A DNA stretch of 20,683 nt from Saprospiraceae bacterium (GTDB lineage: Bacteria > Bacteroidota > Bacteroidia > Chitinophagales > Saprospiraceae). The translations under genes were made by a program, and so were the position numbers. The notes beneath the pieces were generated by a model. That model saw nothing but the letters and a program-made list of their open reading frames with translations, searched no databases and was not told the origin of the DNA. The stretch spans positions 1-20,683 of the forward strand of contig JABDJE010000343.1 in NCBI GenBank assembly GCA_013002625.1. Direction: 5' to 3'. Numbering within the stretch: position 1 is the stretch's first letter; every line of letters begins with the position of its first letter. This document shows, one piece after another, positions 6,720 to 14,691 of the stretch.

Positions 6720-7832
6720 TTGATAAAAGTATTGAGTGTCATAGGAACCCGACCGGAAGTCATCAAGACTGCCATCTTGCACAAGTTATTACTTGAAAAC
6801 CAAAATTTCGAACTTACCATTTGTGCGACCGGTCAGCATAAGACCATTTTCGAAGAAACACTATCCCTCTTTGAGCTTTCTCCTGACATTGAACTGCGCT
6901 ACGTCAATTCAAATTTACCATTAATGCAAAGGGTAACCGAAATTACTGCCGATCTGGATACGCGCATCCGCGAGCTCATGCCGGATTTTTGTATTATTCA
7001 AGGTGATACCCTTAGTGGGTATAGTGCAGCACAGGCGGCCTTCATGAACAAAATTCCCCTCGTACATATAGAGGCTGGACTGCGATCACACGATATGCAG
7101 GATCCCTATCCTGAAGAGATGTATCGCCATTTTATCGACAGTGTCTCGGATGTTCTCCTGGCTCCAACCTATTTGAGCAAACAGAATTTAATCAAAGAGC
7201 AGATCAACTCTGAGAAGATATTTGTGACTGGTAATACCTCTATTGATGCGCTTAAATATGCTTTGGAAAAAATAGACAAGCCTGGATTCGATCCTGGATT
7301 CGATTTGGACAGAAAGATAAATCAGGTCAGGGCACTTGGGAAAACGCCTGGATTGATTACCATCCATAGACGCGCCAACTGGGGAGAAAAACTACAGCTT
7401 ACTTTACTTGAGTTGGACCAAATAGCTCAATCGCAAAACCTATATCTTTTCTATTGTATGCACCCCAACCCTGAAATTCACATGTGGGTCAAACGCACAA
7501 AGCTCTCCCATATCGATATTTACCCACCATTACCCTATTTCGATTTTATCTGGATGCTGAAAAATACCGATCTTGTTTTTTCAGACAGTGGTGGTATTCA
7601 AGAAGAGTGCGCGTATCTCAATAAGCCGGTTGTTGTCTTGCGCAGTAATACTGAAAGACCAGAAGGTATCTCGCATGGAGGTGCGGTCCTTTGGCAGAAA
7701 TTCGATGTAGAACAAATGGCAAAATATATCAGCGCAGCAGGTTCAGCACCAAAAGATATTTATGGTGATGGCAGCGCTTCGGCTCAAATAGTCAAAATTC
7801 TTGAAAACAAATTTTTATCTATTGGTTCTTAG
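6720..7832 (+). CDS. wecB: Non-hydrolysing UDP-GlcNAc 2-epimerase (WecB/WbpI family)
   Basis: Interconverts UDP-GlcNAc and UDP-ManNAc through a 2-acetamidoglucal intermediate; WbpI/WlbD relatives act on UDP-GlcNAc3NAcA instead. At 370 residues the length is normal. Visible motifs are VIGTRPEVIK (8-17), VHIEAGLRSHD with H116 and E118, and SDSGGIQEE (288-296) followed by PVVVLRSNTERPEG; all are canonical. The start is TTG at 6720: an in-frame TAA lies at 6678-6680 with no ATG between, and the product then begins MIKVLSVIGTRPE, the standard N-terminus. A 12-bp tandem duplication (7281-7304) gives PGFDPGFD at 188-195 in a surface region. The gene stands alone on the plus strand, divergent from a GT4 and overlapping the convergent lipoprotein gene by 14 nt. 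Which substrate it prefers cannot be decided from motifs. Confidence 0.93.
   Translation: MIKVLSVIGTRPEVIKTAILHKLLLENQNFELTICATGQHKTIFEETLSLFELSPDIELRYVNSNLPLMQRVTEITADLDTRIRELMPDFCIIQGDTLSGYSAAQAAFMNKIPLVHIEAGLRSHDMQDPYPEEMYRHFIDSVSDVLLAPTYLSKQNLIKEQINSEKIFVTGNTSIDALKYALEKIDKPGFDPGFDLDRKINQVRALGKTPGLITIHRRANWGEKLQLTLLELDQIAQSQNLYLFYCMHPNPEIHMWVKRTKLSHIDIYPPLPYFDFIWMLKNTDLVFSDSGGIQEECAYLNKPVVVLRSNTERPEGISHGGAVLWQKFDVEQMAKYISAAGSAPKDIYGDGSASAQIVKILENKFLSIGS
7281..7304 (+). repeat. 12-bp perfect tandem duplication inside wecB
   Basis: The 12-mer cctggattcgat occurs twice in a row at 7281-7292 and 7293-7304, in frame, doubling the tetrapeptide PGFD. It is probably a recent slippage duplication in a variable surface loop. 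Confidence 0.9.
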
Positions 7833-9327
7833 CCCGGTCCCGATCAAGTATGATGTCTATTTGATTAACCTTTAAGTTTTTACCAATTATGGTCCGGTCT
7901 TTATTGAGAACATAGATTTCCGGTGTTACATCCACATAGTATTTTGCATAAATGGACCTATTGGTTGCATCAAAAACATTGGTGAAGTTCATCTTGGTCT
8001 TCTTGATATAATTTTTCCATTCCTCTTCATTGGTATCAATGGCAATCGCATAAACATCTATGTCACGATTTTTATTTTTGTTATACCATTCGACCAATTG
8101 GGGCGTCTGTTCCATACAATGCTCACAGGTAGGATTATACATATAGACAATTAAATAATCTGCTGTTTTTTTATACAGCTCCTGTTTATTTCCGAATTGA
8201 TCCGTTGAGATAACATTTGGACCCTTCAAACCTAAAAGGCTTTGACCCATCTCATAGGCGCGCCTTTGAATACCATAAACCTCCATCGAGTCTGACCAGA
8301 ACGCCAATTCTTTAGTGAAATAGTTATTGACCATATTTACAAAAACAGATTCCGGATCCATCAGTGTGGTCTTGGAGGGTTCAAATTTTATCACAATCCA
8401 ATTTGCAAAAAACTTGAAATATTCAGGATAAGGTACAGCCTTGTCTACAAGCATTTTGGCAGAAGAAAATACAGAATCCTGATTCTGAGCTGTCAGTTCT
8501 GTCATGTACCGCTTGAGTTTATTTAAAATAACCGGAGTACGAATTAAGCGGCGGTCAGAAAAATCAACATTGTCCCAAAATTCCTTTCTGAAGTAGTATA
8601 CCTTTTCGCTTTCAGGCACATCATTTCTGACAATGGGATTTTGCCCAGCCATTTTAAATTTTACAAATAATAGGTCTGGATATTTTGAAAACATATTATC
8701 CAAGTAGTCGAGACGGGATTTTTCCAGGTCTGTTTTTTCTTTGTTGAGTGCATTTCGTTCGGCGCTTCCTTGTTGAAGCCCTTGAATTTTAGATGTGATC
8801 TCTCTGTGTCTTTGACTGAAATCTGCTTCAAACTTCATGGATGCATAGTACAACTCATTTTCCTTGCTCCCTTCAACCTGAACAGAGTTGTTTAAGTCCG
8901 CAAGATTGGCTTGAATTTTAAATTTTTGATCTTCACCCAAGACCAATTGCATCAATTGATTATTCGTCAAGGTTAAGTAATATAAGCCTTGAGGATATCC
9001 TTCTTTATCCCGTATGCGTATGACACCATTGGCGTTGGCCTTTACCGAATCTGCCAGAAAATGACCCTCAGCATAAAATCCGATAAGTCTATAGTCTCCT
9101 GCTGGCAAGCCATTGACCTTGACCTCGATGTCAGCAGGACCGCCCATAACGGGATCTCCTATTTTATAGCCTGTAAAGTCGGGTGTATTTGCAGAACCGT
9201 TTGGTGATTTTGTGGGAGGAGCTGTCTGCTCAATTGTATCTGTGTTAGAATCTACTGCAGACTCATTAGTTGGTGAAGCACTACAGCAACAAAAAACAAT
9301 TGGAATCAGAAAAACTAATATTCTCAT
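7819..9327 (-). CDS. Thioredoxin-domain (TlpA/AhpC-like) lipoprotein
   Basis: A probable envelope lipoprotein of 502 residues. The N-terminus MRILVFLIPIVFCCCS is a short hydrophobic leader ending in three cysteines (13-15), one of which should be lipidated; the lipobox is not canonical. A Ser/Thr/Pro-rich linker follows, then a beta-rich domain resembling the DUF4369-type module (about 60-170), a helical middle (about 170-370), and a thioredoxin fold (about 385-500) with active site C401-E-H-C404 in YMYNPTCEHCMEQTP and the cis-Pro region VDVTPEIYVL. Such Bacteroidota proteins act as periplasmic thiol-disulfide reductases. The ATG at 9327 is preferred; an in-frame TTG sits two codons upstream (9333). 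The gene follows the GT4 by 21 nt and is the last of the long minus-strand run. Its role in glycan export or maturation is not evident. Confidence 0.87.
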   Translation of the reverse strand: MRILVFLIPIVFCCCSASPTNESAVDSNTDTIEQTAPPTKSPNGSANTPDFTGYKIGDPVMGGPADIEVKVNGLPAGDYRLIGFYAEGHFLADSVKANANGVIRIRDKEGYPQGLYYLTLTNNQLMQLVLGEDQKFKIQANLADLNNSVQVEGSKENELYYASMKFEADFSQRHREITSKIQGLQQGSAERNALNKEKTDLEKSRLDYLDNMFSKYPDLLFVKFKMAGQNPIVRNDVPESEKVYYFRKEFWDNVDFSDRRLIRTPVILNKLKRYMTELTAQNQDSVFSSAKMLVDKAVPYPEYFKFFANWIVIKFEPSKTTLMDPESVFVNMVNNYFTKELAFWSDSMEVYGIQRRAYEMGQSLLGLKGPNVISTDQFGNKQELYKKTADYLIVYMYNPTCEHCMEQTPQLVEWYNKNKNRDIDVYAIAIDTNEEEWKNYIKKTKMNFTNVFDATNRSIYAKYYVDVTPEIYVLNKDRTIIGKNLKVNQIDIILDRDRAKNQ

Positions 9328-9348
9328 TTTCAAGGGATTTATGCAAAT

Positions 9349-10467
9349 TTAATCTAGTGAAATAATATCGTATAATACCTCAGCAATTTTTTCTGAATTA
9401 AAAGCTTCCATAGCCATTGCCCTTCCTTTCTCTCCCATCTGATGTTTTTGCTCATAATCGAGTTCTAAAAACTGAATCATACCCTTTTCCAAGGCTACAG
9501 AGTTTTGACTTTCAACTAAAAATCCATTTTCACCTTCCAATACGGTCTCTCTGCATCCAGGCGTTAATGTTGTAATGACAGGTTTAGACATCGACATAGC
9601 TTCCAGTATGATACGCGGCATACCTTCACGGTAAGAAGGTAGGACAATACAATCGCTTTTAGCAATGAAGGGCCGAACATCTTTTACAAATCCATGGTAG
9701 ACAATTGCACCTTTTTCTATCCAGTCCAATAGCTGTGACTTTTTAACCATGGAGGGATTCTGTTTGTCGAGTTCGCCTAGAACCCAGAATTCAGTATTGG
9801 GATGACTTGCTTTTATGGCTTGGGCTGCTTCTACAAATTCAACGATGCCCTTATCGTGGAGTAACCTCCCAATAAAAGTAAAGATGGCTTTCTCTTTTTC
9901 AAGACCATTTGGAACAGGTAAATATATAGCTGTATCCACACCGCAGCCTTTGATGGCAAATGCTTTGCTTGCATCAACCAGCCCCTGTTCGATGAAGTAT
10001 GCCTTGTCATCTTCATTTTCAAATATCATCTTAGAATGACAGTTTGAAGACATGCGATACAGTCGCTTAGTGATCCTATTGACAATGCCCTCATGGATGA
10101 AGGGATAACCAAGGCCCGTAATAACTGCAATTGACTTTATCCCGCATTGTCGTGCAGCCAGGCCACCATAAATATTTGGTTTATGGGTGTAGTGAATGAC
10201 GAGGTCTGGCTTTATCGTCTTATAAATTTTTTTTAACTCCCGAAATAAGCTCAGATCCTTGAAGGGGTTTCTATTATCCCTGTTCAAGGATTTTAAGGGC
10301 ACATGCTTAACACGAGGAAAGCGTTCCTTATAACTTATGTATTCATCCAATGGGGCAATAACCGTAACCGACCAATCTTCATTCAGAAGTTTGCGAATAA
10401 TATTCAACCTGAAATTGTAAATGTTCCAGGTCGAATTGGCAACTATGGCGATACTGCGATTTTGCAA
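9349..10467 (-). CDS. GT4-family glycosyltransferase (CapM/PglA-like)
   Basis: A 372-residue GT-B enzyme. It starts with IAIVANSTWNIYNFRLNIIRKLL, the characteristic opening of the CapM/PglA-like branch that adds a sugar to an undecaprenyl-diphosphate-linked monosaccharide. The donor domain shows FTFIGRLLHDKGIVEFVEAA and the E-x7-E motif at E281 and E289 (EGMPRIILE), followed by PGCRETVLEGENGFLV. The start is TTG at 10467, directly abutting the TAA of the upstream gene, which is also the in-frame stop, so no longer form is possible and no ATG is near. Its place in the same operon as a PglC-like transferase suggests it adds the second sugar. That order is inference; the donor is unknown. Confidence 0.9.
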   Translation of the reverse strand: MQNRSIAIVANSTWNIYNFRLNIIRKLLNEDWSVTVIAPLDEYISYKERFPRVKHVPLKSLNRDNRNPFKDLSLFRELKKIYKTIKPDLVIHYTHKPNIYGGLAARQCGIKSIAVITGLGYPFIHEGIVNRITKRLYRMSSNCHSKMIFENEDDKAYFIEQGLVDASKAFAIKGCGVDTAIYLPVPNGLEKEKAIFTFIGRLLHDKGIVEFVEAAQAIKASHPNTEFWVLGELDKQNPSMVKKSQLLDWIEKGAIVYHGFVKDVRPFIAKSDCIVLPSYREGMPRIILEAMSMSKPVITTLTPGCRETVLEGENGFLVESQNSVALEKGMIQFLELDYEQKHQMGEKGRAMAMEAFNSEKIAEVLYDIISLD

Positions 10468-11547
10468 TTACTTAAATTCTTGGTTTTGAATATTTGATCT
10501 GAGCTGTTTAATTTCCTGTTCTTGTTCTTTGGGATAAATTAACAGAACATCTTTTTCATCGATAACAATATAGGATTGTAAGTCTTTGATCACCACTAAC
10601 TTTTCTGCGTCTGATCGAATCAGACAATCCTTTGAATTTAGCATCATTGTATTCGCTCCTATAACTACGGAGCCATATTCATCCTTATCCTTGAAGGCAT
10701 GTAAAGCATTCCAAGTTCCCAAATCACTCCAGCCGATGTCTGCCGGCAGGGTAAATACATTCCTAGCTTTCTCAAGGATCGCATAATCCACAGAAATACT
10801 TGGCGTCTTGGGATACACTCTGTCAATATAGCTTTGTTCATTGTCCGTATTATACTGGAACAAGTCTTCAGAGAGTATATTATATATATCCGGAGCATTC
10901 GTCTTGAAGCTGGATAATATGGTTTTTGCCGACCAGACAAAAATGCCCGCATTCCAATAATAAGAACCTGCTTCTATGTATGACTTTGCTGTATTCAGAT
11001 CTGGTTTCTCTCTGAAACTACGCACTTTTTCCAATGTACCTTCTACTGTCTCACCCGAGGATTCGATATAGCCATATCCGGTGTCCGGACGGGTGGGTTG
11101 AATTCCAAGGGTAATGATCGCTTCTTCTCTTGAAGCATAATCTAGGGCTGTCTCAATTTTATTTAAAAAATCTGTCTCCTTCAAGATCACATGATCCGAT
11201 GGAGCAATTACGAAACAAGCGTCTGGGTTCATGGCCTGTAATCGAAATGCCGTATACGCCACACAAGGGCCAGTATTATTACGAGAAGGTTCAGTCAAAA
11301 CATTTGACTCAGGCAATTCTGGTATATGCTCCAATACCAGGTCTTTATATATTTTATTTGTGACAACCAAAATGCGTTCGGCAGGAACCAAAGGAAGGAA
11401 ACGCTCATAAGTCATTCTGATTAATGACTTCCCCACGCCCAGAATATCCAAAAACTGTTTTGGTAAATGCTCTCTGCTCGCTGGCCAAAAACGGGAACCG
11501 ACGCCGCCTGCCATGATTGCAATAAAGTAATTCGGATTTTGTTTCAT
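10468..11547 (-). CDS. manC: Mannose-1-phosphate guanylyltransferase
   Basis: Makes GDP-mannose from GTP and mannose 1-phosphate in the cytoplasm. The nucleotidyltransferase signature AGGVGSRFWP (13-22) with SREHLPKQF (24-32) is intact. Further family motifs are NTGPCVAYTA, PSDHVI, PDTGYGYIE, FREKPD and YYWNAGIFVW. At 359 residues it is the single-domain form, without the C-terminal phosphomannose isomerase cupin of the long bacterial ManC. The start is ATG at 11547, overlapping the previous stop by 1 nt (TAATG). No phosphomannomutase is in the window. GDP-mannose may be used directly or as precursor of GDP-fucose or similar sugars; no GDP-mannose 4,6-dehydratase is seen here. Confidence 0.94.
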   Translation of the reverse strand: MKQNPNYFIAIMAGGVGSRFWPASREHLPKQFLDILGVGKSLIRMTYERFLPLVPAERILVVTNKIYKDLVLEHIPELPESNVLTEPSRNNTGPCVAYTAFRLQAMNPDACFVIAPSDHVILKETDFLNKIETALDYASREEAIITLGIQPTRPDTGYGYIESSGETVEGTLEKVRSFREKPDLNTAKSYIEAGSYYWNAGIFVWSAKTILSSFKTNAPDIYNILSEDLFQYNTDNEQSYIDRVYPKTPSISVDYAILEKARNVFTLPADIGWSDLGTWNALHAFKDKDEYGSVVIGANTMMLNSKDCLIRSDAEKLVVIKDLQSYIVIDEKDVLLIYPKEQEQEIKQLRSNIQNQEFK

Positions 11548-12200
11548 TAAAAGTTTCTTTTAGGTAATTGATTAAAGTACTTGTCTACTTGCATGTGTTC
11601 CGGAAAAAGCACGGCCCATCCTGTAAGAAATAAAATTTTAAAATCCACCCACAAGGACCTATTATTTTGATACCAAATATCCAACATATTCTTGTAGGGA
11701 ATTATTTTATTCTGATAGAAGCTTATGGGATCCTCGCCTGAATTGGCAATCATGGATTCCTCATCCCTGAAGATCAGTGATGCGATACCCGTAACACCTG
11801 GTCTGGTATTATAAATTATTTGCTTTGCTTCGTCGGAATAATGATCGAAAGAAGGTTTCATTATAGGCCTGGCTCCTACAAAACTCATGTCTCCTTTCAA
11901 CACATTGATCAATTGCGGCAGCTCATTAATTTTAGTTTTGCGTAACCATTTGCCGAAAGGCAGTACACGTGGATCATCTTTCAGGGTTACATCACCTGTC
12001 AACATGTTGGGACTGTTTTTAACCATTGTTGCAAACTTCCACATTTTAAAATCATTGTTTCGATATCCTATCCTGCCCTGCTTATAGATCACCTCTCCTT
12101 CTCCAGTTAAACGAAGAATTAAAGCTACTGCAATAAATAAGGGTGAGACCAGCAGTAGAATCAGAAGTGATAATAATATGTCAATAATTCTCTTAATCAA
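11547..12200 (-). CDS. PglC-like small phosphoglycosyl transferase (initiating sugar transferase)
   Basis: A 217-residue member of the bacterial sugar transferase family that moves a sugar phosphate from an NDP-sugar to undecaprenyl phosphate, the first step of repeat-unit assembly. It is the minimal PglC type: one re-entrant membrane helix (about 5-30, with S19-P20 at the expected break) and the soluble catalytic core, without the extra transmembrane domain of WcaJ/WbaP. Motifs seen are GEVIYKQGRIGYRN, FKMWKFATMV, DPRVLPFGKWLRKTKINELPQLINVLKG (quoted in parts as KWLRKTKI and NELPQL) and MSFVGARP. The catalytic Asp-Glu dyad reads Asn92-Glu93, and the usual GPRP is GARP. The start is TTG at 12200, overlapping the upstream gene by 8 nt; an in-frame TAA lies seven codons upstream and no ATG lies between. 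It is probably functional, as neighbours depend on it. Confidence 0.93.
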   Translation of the reverse strand: MIKRIIDILLSLLILLLVSPLFIAVALILRLTGEGEVIYKQGRIGYRNNDFKMWKFATMVKNSPNMLTGDVTLKDDPRVLPFGKWLRKTKINELPQLINVLKGDMSFVGARPIMKPSFDHYSDEAKQIIYNTRPGVTGIASLIFRDEESMIANSGEDPISFYQNKIIPYKNMLDIWYQNNRSLWVDFKILFLTGWAVLFPEHMQVDKYFNQLPKRNF

Positions 12201-13074
12201 TGGATTCGTTTTTTTGTTTTAAATACCATGTTGTCATCTCATCTACACCTTCTTCAAAACTATATGGGTTGCTGTAGTTTAACATTTTAAAGCTCGCTTC
12301 AACATTCAGCTCAAGATTACCAAATAACTTATCAAACTTATGGGGCTGCAATTTTTTTATTACCCATTGAATCATGACTGGCAAGGCAAACAAATTTGGC
12401 GACCGATTAAGTGACGTTCTAATTGCCCTTACCAGTTCCGATGTCGATATTGCAGGCATATCCGAAAGATGAAATGTTCCAATGCTCATATTTTCGATAC
12501 TGTATTCCAGAAAAGCCATTAAGTTTTTAGAATACAACAGGCTTCTTTTATTTCTTATTTTAGCGAAGGGTAATGGCATGATTGAATCACAAAGCTTAAT
12601 CAGATTTAGCATGTTGGCTTTTACACCTGCACCGTATACCAGGGGAATTCGAATAATGTTGATTCCCATATCTGAATTTAGAGCGTTTAAATAATTCTCG
12701 GCTTTCAACTTACTTTCGCCATAGGGATCCGGAGACTCAAATTTCGGTTCTGTCTCCAAACTCAATGGAGAAGGGGCATCACCAAATACTTTAACCGTAC
12801 TAATAAATATAAACTGTCTGACGGATTGATTGATCGCCTGATCAGCCAGAGATTTTGTTAACGCGTAGTTGGCTTGAAAATATTTTTCAGGATTCTGCCT
12901 TTCTTTCTGATGTGCCAATCCGGCAAAATGGATTATGGCTTCTACACCTTCAAGGTTTACTTTTGAGTCGGTATATCGGACGCTCAATGGCAAGAGATCA
13001 TACTTGCCTTCAAATGATTTCTGAAATTGCGTCCCCAGAAATCCACTCGGTCCGGTAAAGCCTATCCTTCTCAA
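12193..13074 (-). CDS. Extended SDR, WbpV/WreQ-like nucleotide-sugar epimerase/reductase
   Basis: A 293-residue Rossmann enzyme. The NAD(P) motif is TGPSGFLG (G8, G11, G14) and the catalytic residues are S92 (FISTVKVFGD) with Y118-x3-K122 (YGESK). The segments IIHFAGLAHQ and STVKVFGD resemble WbpV/WreQ, which reduce UDP-4-keto-6-deoxy-GlcNAc to UDP-QuiNAc, and related UDP-HexNAc 4-epimerases. In the known pathway this product feeds the initiating phosphoglycosyl transferase, whose gene overlaps this one by 8 nt here. A partner 4,6-dehydratase (WbpM/PglF type) is not in the window. The start is TTG at 13074 overlapping the upstream TGA (TTGA); an in-frame TAA lies four codons before. Reductase versus 4-epimerase cannot be decided by eye. 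Confidence 0.85.
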   Translation of the reverse strand: MRRIGFTGPSGFLGTQFQKSFEGKYDLLPLSVRYTDSKVNLEGVEAIIHFAGLAHQKERQNPEKYFQANYALTKSLADQAINQSVRQFIFISTVKVFGDAPSPLSLETEPKFESPDPYGESKLKAENYLNALNSDMGINIIRIPLVYGAGVKANMLNLIKLCDSIMPLPFAKIRNKRSLLYSKNLMAFLEYSIENMSIGTFHLSDMPAISTSELVRAIRTSLNRSPNLFALPVMIQWVIKKLQPHKFDKLFGNLELNVEASFKMLNYSNPYSFEEGVDEMTTWYLKQKNESID

Positions 13075-13838
13075 TGCTTTAGTTTAATGTATTCAAAAAG
13101 TTTACGAAATACTTTAAGGCTAATTTTCGGCAAACTGGTTCGTAATCCATTTTCCCTGCACGCCCGCACAATTTCCTTATTTAAAATGTAACGGTTTTTA
13201 AGCGAAGCATTGCTAATACCTCCCCCTCGCATTGTAACAATGCATTCCGGAATATAGTGGTATGTGATTTTGTGCACCTTTAAATATCTGACCAGGAGCT
13301 CATAGTCTGCACATATCTTATAATCCGTTTTATACAATCCCAAAGAATTGTACATTTCGCGTTTGACATAAAACGAGGGATGCGGGGGCATATAACCCCA
13401 CTCAAATTTACCGGGGTGCCAATTTTTTGCCGAATAATATCTTATGGTTTTATTTAAATTATCAGGCCTGACAAATTTTATATCGCCTATGACTGCATCG
13501 GCCTTCGTAGTAATTAATGTGTGTGCCAATGTCGAAATGGTGTCAGCTGAAGAAAGGAAGTCATCAGAATTCAGGATTCCCACATATTGTCCGGTCGCCA
13601 GCTGAATTCCTTTATTCATAGCATCATACATGCCTTCATCCTTTTCACTGATACAGGCAGTTACGTGTTCATAGGATCTTATGATTTCCATTGAGTTGTC
13701 AGTAGACATCCCATCTACCAGTATGTGTTCAATATTGGGATAATCTTGTCGAGCTACAGAATCCAATGTTTCTCTGATTGTGTTGGCACTGTTGTAACAA
13801 CAGCTTATAATACTAATCTTAGGTAAAGCCTCACTCAT
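13071..13838 (-). CDS. GT2-family glycosyltransferase
   Basis: A 255-residue GT-A enzyme that transfers one sugar to the growing lipid-linked unit. It begins KISIISCCYNSANTIRETLDS with QDYPNIEHILVDGMSTDNS, then SEKDEGMYDAMNKG and the metal-binding NSDD (S91-D92-D93). This combination marks the WcaA/PGL-type GT2 branch. The later segments HPSFYVKREMYNSLG and ADYELLVRYL are usual for that branch and place the acceptor-side catalytic region. No membrane helix is obvious. The start is ATG at 13838. It overlaps the upstream sulfotransferase by 8 nt (ATGAGTGA) and the downstream SDR by 4 nt, so it is firmly operonic. Donor sugar is unknown. Confidence 0.93.
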   Translation of the reverse strand: MSEALPKISIISCCYNSANTIRETLDSVARQDYPNIEHILVDGMSTDNSMEIIRSYEHVTACISEKDEGMYDAMNKGIQLATGQYVGILNSDDFLSSADTISTLAHTLITTKADAVIGDIKFVRPDNLNKTIRYYSAKNWHPGKFEWGYMPPHPSFYVKREMYNSLGLYKTDYKICADYELLVRYLKVHKITYHYIPECIVTMRGGGISNASLKNRYILNKEIVRACRENGLRTSLPKISLKVFRKLFEYIKLKH

Positions 13839-14691
13839 AACCCAATACTTTTTGTAATGGCTGAATCATTTTCTTTGCTTCTGCAGTAATACTTTTCTGT
13901 GGCAAGCGTTGGTGGCCTGACCTTATGTGCTGAGAAGCAAAATCGATGAGCGAATCTGAGGAAAGACCCAGGAAGCTCAACAGAGGGCTAACCGTGCTGC
14001 GTGGATCATTGATAAGGTCTTCATATCTAAGTGTAAACACGCGATCTGACTCTATATTTTGAAATCCCTTTTGGGCATACTCAACACTTTCTACCCATTG
14101 TTTTGCACAACACAATTCTATATTGTGGGTCTTCCTGTATGCTGCCATATCAGGAAAAGCAGGACCCCATATAAATCCTCTATCGGGATAGAGGTTTCTG
14201 CCTACAACATCACGTATAAATGCTCCGCCATAATAAGCTAATTCAGACAATGGAATTTCATTTGAGGTCAATCGTCTCCATAGGGCTGACTGGGCGGGCT
14301 TAGATGTCCACTTTTTAAACGCGCTACGCCATACATCTTCACCATTACGAATGATGTGAATAAATCGTGCGTTCGGAAAAATGGCATTAATGAATTCGAT
14401 GCGAAAACAATTGGAAGGCGTTTTTTCCAGAAATCTGGATTTATCCTGGCTTTTGGTGAAATGCGAAAAGCGCTTTTGTATATATTGGCTCACCTTATTG
14501 CTGGCATCTGATTTTGGTCTGAAATCATCTTTGGCTCCAGGATTTCCATAACGCCATATATATTTAGGCTCTAGCCAGTAAGCTAGGTCATCGTGGTAAG
14601 ATAGGATTTCACCAAGTAAGGTTGTTCCTGATCTTGCGGCTCCTATTATAAAAATCGGATTATATAATTGTGACGATGTCATTTTACTCAT
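13831..14691 (-). CDS. PAPS-dependent sulfotransferase
   Basis: A 286-residue sulfotransferase expected to move sulfate from PAPS to a hydroxyl or amine, here probably a sugar of the repeat unit. The 5'-phosphosulfate-binding loop is FIIGAARSGTTLL (P-loop 17-24). The 3'-phosphate site is RFIHIIRNGEDVWRSA with R115 and S123. EKTPSN (89-94) and the later TLRYEDLINDP segment (with the typical YEdL) complete the fold. No signal peptide or membrane helix is seen, so it should work in the cytoplasm before flipping. The start is ATG at 14691 (an alternative ATG is at 14682). It overlaps both neighbours by 8 nt, which ties it to the polysaccharide operon. PAPS synthesis genes (cysN/D/C) are not in the window. 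Confidence 0.92.
   Translation of the reverse strand: MSKMTSSQLYNPIFIIGAARSGTTLLGEILSYHDDLAYWLEPKYIWRYGNPGAKDDFRPKSDASNKVSQYIQKRFSHFTKSQDKSRFLEKTPSNCFRIEFINAIFPNARFIHIIRNGEDVWRSAFKKWTSKPAQSALWRRLTSNEIPLSELAYYGGAFIRDVVGRNLYPDRGFIWGPAFPDMAAYRKTHNIELCCAKQWVESVEYAQKGFQNIESDRVFTLRYEDLINDPRSTVSPLLSFLGLSSDSLIDFASQHIRSGHQRLPQKSITAEAKKMIQPLQKVLGYE

Noticed and set aside
6684..6731. Promoter -7 boxes for the divergent GT4/epimerase pair
   Set aside because: Candidates (TATTTTG on plus, TACTTTTA on minus) deviate from TAnnTTTG in spacing or the last base and have no matching -33 element.
9328..9333. TTG at 9333 as the start of the thioredoxin lipoprotein
   Set aside because: An ATG two codons downstream (9327) gives a normal short signal peptide and is preferred, so it was not counted among the TTG starts.
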